Positions 6,710 through 12,018 of a stretch of DNA of 12,018 bases are shown here, piece by piece. Made by a program: the position numbers and the translations under genes. This DNA is from Roseibacillus sp. (lineage in GTDB: Bacteria; Verrucomicrobiota; Verrucomicrobiae; Verrucomicrobiales; Akkermansiaceae). The notes beneath the pieces were generated by a model. The model made no database searches. It saw only the letters and a list, made by a program, of their open reading frames with translations, and was not told the DNA's origin. Where the stretch lies: contig PBNG01000011.1 of assembly GCA_002723015.1 (NCBI GenBank), positions 1 to 12,018 of the forward strand, given 5' to 3'. Position 1 is the first letter of the stretch. Each line of letters starts with the position of its first letter.

Positions 6710-7648
6710 CTAGTCGTTGCCCTGTTCCATGTCCGCGTACATATCAGAGGCCTGCTGGATTTCTGATCTTGCAGGCAACTCGCCCTCAACGAGAGCAAAA
6801 GCGTAATTCACGGTGAGGGACTCCCCTTTCTTGATGTCCTTCTCAAAAAAGGATCCGAACCGTCCATAATCACGGTAGGCAGAGTGGACTGTGCCCTTTG
6901 GATTGGTGGGATGGTTGAACTGCACCACGCTGTGCGCCTTGTCCCCGAGCCAGTAGGTCTCCGCGATCCAGGCCAGGTCTTTCTCCTTCTTGACGTTGGC
7001 AGTCGTGATCTCTTCTTTCGGAAACAGGTAGACCGTCTTCTTTCGATTCACTTCGTCTGCAGGACGGTACTGAATACCCGCGTGCTCCGGGTCTCCCTTG
7101 AGGGAGACATCCCCATGGGATGCAGTCAACTTGCTCCTGAAAAAAATAACTGCGCGCGCCCATCCCTGTCCGGGGGTCCACACTGTCATTGTTCGTTCCT
7201 CATCAAGAATTGGATTTTTTTCAGCATCGTGCCACTGCGTCATTGAAGTAATCGAGGCCATGTTTTCCTTGGCTTCCTTTTTCTTGAAGCTCTGGTGAAC
7301 AATCGCGCCATCCTTCATATGCCAGCGATCATACCGTTTCCCATTGAACCCGATTTTGCTCCATCCGATGAAGATCCCCCGGTGGTGTGTGAACTGTCCC
7401 CCGGGGCCTTTCGTAATGAGGCTTTTTCCATCCGCGTCAAAAACATGAAGATATGGCTTGTAGGTTGCATGCTTGGTCTGATCGCTTGAGGTATCATACT
7501 CATACATGTAGCGCACAAGGGCCTTTTCCCCTGCCAGAATATCGAGACTCTTCCCTTCTGTATCCTTGATTTTCAATTGAGCGCTCAGGGGCGTAATTAA
7601 GGCAGACAAAAGTGTCAGGGAGAGAACAGGAATGTAGTGTTTCATCAT
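6710..7648 (-). CDS. Secreted DUF6807 ('PmoA family') protein
   Basis: A 312-residue protein with a clear signal peptide (MMKHYIPVLSLTLLSALITP, then LSA before Gln24, a plausible signal peptidase I site). The rest matches DUF6807, formerly named the PmoA family: GQFTHHRGIFIGW (84-96), RWHMKDG (108-114), a WTPGQGW segment near 157, AGIQYRP (190-196) and HSAYRDYGRFGSFF (255-268). These proteins are abundant in Verrucomicrobiota, Planctomycetota and Bacteroidota, often near sugar-use genes; I know of no established activity. The 'PmoA' name refers to methane monooxygenase and is misleading: that enzyme is a membrane protein, whereas this has no membrane segment beyond the signal. The first of two adjacent ATGs is used; the second, one codon later, is equally possible. 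It diverges from the metallophosphoesterase gene. Confidence 0.88.
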   Translation of the reverse strand: MMKHYIPVLSLTLLSALITPLSAQLKIKDTEGKSLDILAGEKALVRYMYEYDTSSDQTKHATYKPYLHVFDADGKSLITKGPGGQFTHHRGIFIGWSKIGFNGKRYDRWHMKDGAIVHQSFKKKEAKENMASITSMTQWHDAEKNPILDEERTMTVWTPGQGWARAVIFFRSKLTASHGDVSLKGDPEHAGIQYRPADEVNRKKTVYLFPKEEITTANVKKEKDLAWIAETYWLGDKAHSVVQFNHPTNPKGTVHSAYRDYGRFGSFFEKDIKKGESLTVNYAFALVEGELPARSEIQQASDMYADMEQGND

Positions 7649-7793
7649 GCTACCGTCTCTATACCCCGGAAGCCCACCCCCTGATCAAGCTATTCCCTCA
7701 ATCGCTCTCCCAAACGATGGGTTTTCAAGTGTTTTTTCACTAGGAGCTCCAGAACATATCGACGAATACACGAATTAAGCTCACCATTCATGG
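7649..7793. promoter_or_regulatory. Divergent promoter region between the DUF6807 and metallophosphoesterase genes
   Basis: This 145-bp gap separates divergent starts and should contain both promoters. A T-rich stretch (7721-7737) includes AGTG-TTTTTT-CACT (7728-7741), a 4-bp inverted repeat around six T. No convincing -35/-10 pair or clear operator is visible, and no Shine-Dalgarno precedes the plus-strand gene. Confidence 0.4.
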
Positions 7794-8705
7794 ATGTCCA
7801 AACGGCGACAGTTCATTATCAGCACGGGTTCAACCATGGCCGCTACTGCGATGGCTTCGGGCGGTGATGCAGCTGACAACAAACCCCTTCTCTCCTTCGG
7901 ACTCATTGCTGACTGCCAGTATGCCGACGTGGCCTCGTCCGGCACTCGGCTCTACCGCCAAAGCGCTAAAAAACTTGAGGATGCTGTAAATGAACTCAAC
8001 AGGCACGAACTGAAATTCTCCCTCCACCTCGGAGATTTCATTGACCGAGACTTCAATAGTTTTTCCGAGCTCAAGCCAATCACTAACAGGCTGAAGTCCA
8101 AACTCCATCACACCCTTGGCAATCACGACTTTGAGGTAGAGGAATCGCTCAGATCCAGAGTCCCTGCGGCCTTGGGCCTTGCCACGACCTACTATGCTCT
8201 TCGCCACGAGGGATTCCGTTTTCTCATCCTGGATACGACTGAAGTCAGCACTTACCGCTATCGGGGCGACGATGACGCGACCGCAAATGCTCACCGGGAG
8301 CTCCGTGCGTTGGCCACCGCCGGAAAATCGTACGCCCAGCCATGGAACAGCAGGATCAGTGATACACAGGTCCTCTGGCTTACCGAGCAACTTCAGGACG
8401 CAACTGATGCGGGAGAATCAGTCCTCGCCTTCGGCCATCATCCCATTCTGCCGGAGGAGGCCCATTGCAGCTGGAACTGCGGGATGCTTCATAAGCTGCT
8501 CTCCCGGTTCCCCTGCTGCAAGGCCTACCTCAACGGCCACCGCCACTCTGGAGGCTATGAATCGAGGGACGGAATGCATTATCTGACCCTGCATGGGATG
8601 CTCGACACGGGCGAAAATTCCTTCTCCCGGGCCCGCCTTTATCGTTCACACATTCAGATTACGGGTTACGGAAGACAGCCTTCGCGCACGATTCGATTCC
8701 GATAG
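7794..8705 (+). CDS. Tat-signal metallophosphoesterase, ADP-ribose/CDP-alcohol diphosphatase-like
   Basis: A 303-residue calcineurin-like phosphoesterase. By eye it resembles the Mn-dependent ADP-ribose/CDP-alcohol diphosphatase (ADPRM) family best: FGLIADCQYAD (35-45), then a TRLYRQS motif (51-57), LHLGDFID (78-84), HHTLGNHDF (105-113), FRFLILDTTE (141-150), DTQVLWLTEQL (190-200), AFGHHPI (212-218) and LNGHRHSGGY (246-255). Probable metal ligands are Asp40, Gln42, Asp81, Asn110, His215, His249 and His251; the Gln in DxQ is typical of this family, where most relatives have His. Characterised members cleave ADP-ribose or CDP-alcohols. The N-terminus has a twin-arginine motif (KRRQFI, residues 3-8), then a moderately hydrophobic A/G/S-rich stretch with a plausible cleavage near GDA-AD (residue 26), suggesting folded export with metal bound. 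Substrate is therefore uncertain. It converges on the protease gene. Confidence 0.85.
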   Translation: MSKRRQFIISTGSTMAATAMASGGDAADNKPLLSFGLIADCQYADVASSGTRLYRQSAKKLEDAVNELNRHELKFSLHLGDFIDRDFNSFSELKPITNRLKSKLHHTLGNHDFEVEESLRSRVPAALGLATTYYALRHEGFRFLILDTTEVSTYRYRGDDDATANAHRELRALATAGKSYAQPWNSRISDTQVLWLTEQLQDATDAGESVLAFGHHPILPEEAHCSWNCGMLHKLLSRFPCCKAYLNGHRHSGGYESRDGMHYLTLHGMLDTGENSFSRARLYRSHIQITGYGRQPSRTIRFR

Positions 8706-8746
8706 CCGACAAACCTGTCTTGCCGCTCCTGCCTTCTTGGCTGCAG

Positions 8747-8763
8747 CAATCCCTTGCGGATTG
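8747..8763. terminator. Weak hairpin between convergent genes
   Basis: CAATCC (8747-8752) pairs with GGATTG (8758-8763) around a CTTGC loop in the 69-bp gap between the converging metallophosphoesterase and protease genes. The stem is short and lacks a T tract on either strand, so the terminator assignment rests mainly on position. Confidence 0.25.
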
Positions 8764-8774
8764 TCAGACCGTCC

Positions 8775-11700
8775 CTACTTCAGCGGGTGCACCGTCATGC
8801 GCAGAAAGCGCCTTGGAGCCTCTCCCACTCCCAGGTCGTCCCGAACGCCGAAAGACTCCTCGTCATCTCTGAGAATGCTGCGCTCTGACCGGTTCCATAC
8901 TCTCAGATCAGAGCTAACTTCAGCGTCGAAGTGCAAGCCGCTACCGGGACGCTTGTTACTCTCGATCCGCAACGAACCAGCCTCAAGGAAGGGCACAGGT
9001 AGCGGGTCCCATCCTATGGCTGTCCCACCAGTGGCAAATTCATGAAGCATGCCCAGCCCATCTCCATCAGGATCAAGAGTGACACCGGTCCTTTGCCCGA
9101 CTCCAGATTGCAACGCCCAGCCGGTGTAGCGGGAAAACGCAAGATTATCGAGATAGCCAGTGTCTCTACGGCGCGACTCACTTTCATCTTTCTCGTAAGC
9201 CCAGGTCAGTTTGTGCCATCCGTAAGATAACTCTAGGGAGTAATTCTGCCAGCCGCTGTTTCCCGTCAGAGATTCCACCTGTTGTTCATTCACTTCAAAA
9301 ATGAGAAAATCATAGTCCCTTTCCGAAGAGACCCGCCACGAGAACGATACCTCTCCCGGGCCAAAGACCCACGTAGTCAAGGCCCCCCTCTCGCTATTGC
9401 CTACTCCTGAAGAAGCCGCCGCACTCTGTCCGTCCACGGTCTCCCCATCCTGCGAGATCCATTCACCTGCACCACTCGTCTCCCAAGCCAAACCCCAGTC
9501 GGGCCCGTTGGCAGAGTAGGCCGCCGAACCTGCCGGGGAATCCGTCATGATTTCAACAACTGCCGGCACAGTCAGGTCCTGCCCGCCCTGCGCGACGCTC
9601 AGGGTAAAATTGACTCTCCCGGTGGTGATCGGAGTCCCTCCAATTTCGCCCTGGTCATTCAGAAGCAATCCCCCGCCCAGTCGGACGGGAGCGAAAATCC
9701 CACCACCAGAATACAGGGGGAACTGATACTCTACCGGGATTCCTCGTCTAACTCGAACGTGCGGAGGATCCATCAGAAAGGGAACACTGCGCGAGGCCAA
9801 CTGCAGGGAATCAACCCAGCCACGGTCAGCGCCATCAAGCTCACTCGAGTCCTTGCTGTAGGCCCAGCGCACAGTGTGACGACCGGGGGGAATAGCAATA
9901 ACCCGGTATTCCCAGCCTCGATTGCCGGAGAGGGATCTTCTCAGCTCCCCATCCACGAACAGGCTGAGGAAATCATAACCTTCCTCGCTGGACACCTTCC
10001 ACCAGAACCCAAGGTAATCAGGACCATCAACAGCGACCTCCATCCAGGACTCCTCCCCATCTTCAAGCCTTCCGCTCTGCGCTCGATTATTCCCAGCTAT
10101 CGAATCACCACTGGCGTTGATCACAAAAGGCGCAGACCCGCCTGAGCTGAAGAGGAATCCTCCTGCGGAGTCCACCGCCTGCGCAAGAGAGTTCGGAGCA
10201 ATGGAAAAACGTAGGAGCCCGGTAACCGATCCGGCTTCGTTTGCCACTCTGACCCTCGCCTCATAATTACCAGCAACCGAAGGTAGCCATCTGATTAATC
10301 CCTCCCGGTTGATTTGCATACCAGGAGGGGCCTCCAACAACGAGAAATCCGAAGGCGTATTCCGGACTACCAACTCGACGGATAGGTCCTCTCCCACGGT
10401 CCCCTGCACCAGAGCAGGGCCTGCAAGAACTGGCACCGTAAAATCATCATTCCTGATTGTTCCCCATGCCTGACCATTACTGATATTGACCGGAGCACCA
10501 GTCTGTAAAGAGAGGACGACACGAAGTCTTTCATCCTCTTCCGATTCGCCATCCCCATTGATCGTGATGGAAAAAGCCGCGCTCAACCGGCCCGCTGCAA
10601 CCGAAACTAGTCCATTGGAGACAGCGACATAATCGCTGCCGGACTGAGCGGTGTCATCCTCCGTGGAATAGAGAAAATTCACTCGCTCCTCCAGCGTCTG
10701 GCTCAGTCTTACTGTAAAACGGAGATTTCTCGTACCCGAGTCTCCCTCTGTTACCTCGGCGTCAGACACGGTAACATCAGCCTGTCCTAGCGAAACGCCA
10801 TCCAAGGTCAGAGTGCCTGTTCGATCCGGATCAAGCCAGTCCCGTAGCCTCGTCTCGGGAGAACCCCCACCCTCCCAGCCCCCGGAAAACTTGCCATACC
10901 AATCAGGATCATCATTACCACAAGCCGCATCCCCACCGCTCAACTGGCCGACCATGCGGCCATTCTGGTCGTATATCGGAGAGCCAGACGATCCTCCCTC
11001 CGTCGACCCATGGTCCCAGTCGACTACCATCCAATACGTCGCGTTGGAATCGCTGGCAGTATTGTAATACTGAGTCGAGCGAAGATCATCAAAATCGAAG
11101 CTGATACGCTTTTCCGAGGTGTTGGGAAAATGAATTCCTATCGCCATCTCCGGTATCTCCCCTGTCCTTGACCAGCCGGCAAGATAGACATCATGAGCCG
11201 GGTCAATTGGGTCATCGAGCTCAACGAGGGCCATGTCAGACTCCTCAAAACTGGCCCGCAGCACTGCTCCGGTGTTGAAGCTATTGATGGGACCGTCCCC
11301 GTCTCTTCCATTCTGGCTGGTCCCCGGTGTCCGGCAGGAACTGTTCTCATGGTTCCAGTAGACCACCATGCTGGAAGCATTCGAGGAATTCACCCCGCAA
11401 TGTTCTGCGGTGATAAAATAGGGTCGCCTGTCCGCCCGCACATTATTGATCGCGCAACCGGAGCAGGTGTCTTCCCCATTAAGAGTGTAGACCCCCGCCG
11501 ACCTGATTTGCTCACGGTACTGGTCGATCGCGGAGCCCACACCCGACTGCGAAGCGGAACATACGACATCGATGTGACAGTCACCTTCGGGAGCCTCGTT
11601 GCCGATTTTCAATGCGCCGGCCGCGAAACTAAGAGCACGAAATCCCCTGTTCACCGAGGAAAGCTCCAACTCAACCCGGTCTCGCTCAGTATCCGCTACC

Positions 11701-12018
11701 TCCAGTCGCAGATCCAACGCCGACCCCGCTACAACCGGAGTCCATAATTCTCCATGATGCTCATTGTCTCCGGAAGTAAACGGCCTTACCAGCAGTTCCC
11801 CGTCAACCCTGAGCTCTAGACGCGCACTTGCCGGCAGGAAGAACCGGGAAAACCCGAGGTTCAAATTAACTGCACCCGGAGCTTCGATCCGGAAATTCCA
11901 TTCTGCCTTTCCTTCCGTGGAACTCCAGTTGCCATGTTCCCGGTGGTTTATATCCACCTGGGATCGCTGCGCAAAACGGAGTGGCTGCCCTTTCCGGGGC
12001 GGATGCTCCTTGAGGAGG
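8775..12018 (-). CDS. Lysyl-endopeptidase-like serine protease with Calx-beta and repeated adhesion modules (N-terminus cut by window edge)
   Basis: The frame stays open past a GTG at 11957 to the right edge, so that GTG is not the start; signal and propeptide lie partly outside. Residues are numbered from it. An N-terminal beta-rich region (1-120) precedes a chymotrypsin-fold protease (about 122-390) resembling Achromobacter protease I: CHIDVVC, FITAEHC (His186), SDMALVEL (Asp241) and GGSSGSPIYD (Ser324). Asp352 in PDWYGKF aligns with the Asp that gives Lys specificity, predicting cleavage after lysine. Then come Calx-beta (394-505), an Ig-like putative domain (508-588), a beta-sandwich module (590-722), a second Ig-like domain (725-805), a second copy of the module (808-942) and a C-terminal tail with DPDGDGLGMLHEFATGG (962-978), a calcium-loop motif common in verrucomicrobial secreted proteins. 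The protein is probably extracellular. No membrane anchor or sorting signal is visible at the C-terminus. Confidence 0.9.
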   Translation of the reverse strand, partial: LLKEHPPRKGQPLRFAQRSQVDINHREHGNWSSTEGKAEWNFRIEAPGAVNLNLGFSRFFLPASARLELRVDGELLVRPFTSGDNEHHGELWTPVVAGSALDLRLEVADTERDRVELELSSVNRGFRALSFAAGALKIGNEAPEGDCHIDVVCSASQSGVGSAIDQYREQIRSAGVYTLNGEDTCSGCAINNVRADRRPYFITAEHCGVNSSNASSMVVYWNHENSSCRTPGTSQNGRDGDGPINSFNTGAVLRASFEESDMALVELDDPIDPAHDVYLAGWSRTGEIPEMAIGIHFPNTSEKRISFDFDDLRSTQYYNTASDSNATYWMVVDWDHGSTEGGSSGSPIYDQNGRMVGQLSGGDAACGNDDPDWYGKFSGGWEGGGSPETRLRDWLDPDRTGTLTLDGVSLGQADVTVSDAEVTEGDSGTRNLRFTVRLSQTLEERVNFLYSTEDDTAQSGSDYVAVSNGLVSVAAGRLSAAFSITINGDGESEEDERLRVVLSLQTGAPVNISNGQAWGTIRNDDFTVPVLAGPALVQGTVGEDLSVELVVRNTPSDFSLLEAPPGMQINREGLIRWLPSVAGNYEARVRVANEAGSVTGLLRFSIAPNSLAQAVDSAGGFLFSSGGSAPFVINASGDSIAGNNRAQSGRLEDGEESWMEVAVDGPDYLGFWWKVSSEEGYDFLSLFVDGELRRSLSGNRGWEYRVIAIPPGRHTVRWAYSKDSSELDGADRGWVDSLQLASRSVPFLMDPPHVRVRRGIPVEYQFPLYSGGGIFAPVRLGGGLLLNDQGEIGGTPITTGRVNFTLSVAQGGQDLTVPAVVEIMTDSPAGSAAYSANGPDWGLAWETSGAGEWISQDGETVDGQSAAASSGVGNSERGALTTWVFGPGEVSFSWRVSSERDYDFLIFEVNEQQVESLTGNSGWQNYSLELSYGWHKLTWAYEKDESESRRRDTGYLDNLAFSRYTGWALQSGVGQRTGVTLDPDGDGLGMLHEFATGGTAIGWDPLPVPFLEAGSLRIESNKRPGSGLHFDAEVSSDLRVWNRSERSILRDDEESFGVRDDLGVGEAPRRFLRMTVHPLK
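9132..9347 (-). repeat. Second copy of the duplicated protein module in the protease gene
   Basis: Encodes residues 871-942 (numbered from the GTG at 11957). Compared with the first copy it keeps W-x-VSSE...YDF, a SLTGNSGW segment, HKLTWAYEKD and G-x-x-D-x-L in the same order and spacing. The similarity is at the protein level, so this is an old domain duplication, not a recent DNA repeat. The fold looks like a carbohydrate- or ligand-binding jelly roll, which is inference. Confidence 0.8.
9792..10010 (-). repeat. First copy of the duplicated protein module in the protease gene
   Basis: Encodes residues 650-722: WWKVSSEEGYDF, SLSGNRGW, HTVRWAYSKD and GWVDSL. It pairs with the module encoded at 9132-9347; an Ig-like domain lies between the two copies. 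Confidence 0.8.

Noticed and set aside
7578..7587. Palindrome TGAGCGCTCA in the DUF6807 signal-peptide coding region, resembling the 195-206 site
   Set aside because: Only 10 bp, inside a coding sequence, with different centre bases; expected by chance at this length.
11193..11747. Plus-strand open frame opposite the protease domain
   Set aside because: The minus-strand reading carries the full serine-protease triad; the plus-strand translation has no domain or plausible start context.
1..12018. Mobile elements, CRISPR arrays, tRNA or rRNA genes, toxin or phage-defence modules
   Set aside because: No transposase or integrase motif, no regularly spaced direct repeats and no cloverleaf seen by eye; the genes present are metabolic or exported proteins.

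Overview
The window is probably from a Verrucomicrobiota bacterium (inference). The evidence is a secreted trypsin-like protease whose C-terminus has the DPDGDGLG...FATGG calcium-loop motif and 'FLR' ending typical of verrucomicrobial exported proteins, a DUF6807 ('PmoA') protein, an LRR/SGNH-hydrolase fusion, and several start codons preceded by C-rich leaders without a Shine-Dalgarno sequence. No RNA gene, insertion sequence, CRISPR array or integration site was seen. All eight genes look intact except the two cut by the window edges.

Layout. At the left edge are the first 37 codons of a glycerol kinase (minus strand), divergent from a galactose block on the plus strand: a lipoprotein aldose 1-epimerase (396-1550), a hairpin terminator (1587-1613), an SGLT-type sodium/sugar symporter (1654-3279) and galactokinase (3316-4494). 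Next, on the same strand, is a secreted three-part protein (4599-6629) with leucine-rich repeats, a small conserved middle domain and a C-terminal SGNH hydrolase. It converges on a secreted DUF6807 protein (minus, 6710-7648). That gene diverges from a Tat-signal metallophosphoesterase resembling Mn-dependent ADP-ribose/CDP-alcohol diphosphatase (7794-8705). The right quarter is a very long minus-strand gene for a lysyl-endopeptidase-like serine protease with a Calx-beta domain, Ig-like modules and a duplicated beta-sandwich module. Its frame is open to the right edge, so its true start lies outside the window.

How the genes fit together. The galactose block reads as one physiological unit. 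Galactose released outside the cell would be anomer-equilibrated by the envelope-anchored mutarotase, imported with sodium, and phosphorylated to galactose-1-phosphate. The later Leloir enzymes (GalT, GalE) are not in the window. The other genes are mostly exported proteins (esterase-like hydrolase, DUF6807 protein, phosphodiesterase-like enzyme, protease), which suits an organism that feeds on extracellular polymers, but nothing in the sequence ties them to galactose. I see no strong candidate for a wholly new system. The most unusual items are the LRR-SGNH fusion, the apparently exported ADP-ribose-diphosphatase-like enzyme, the lipoprotein mutarotase, and a 20-bp perfect palindrome inside the mutarotase gene.
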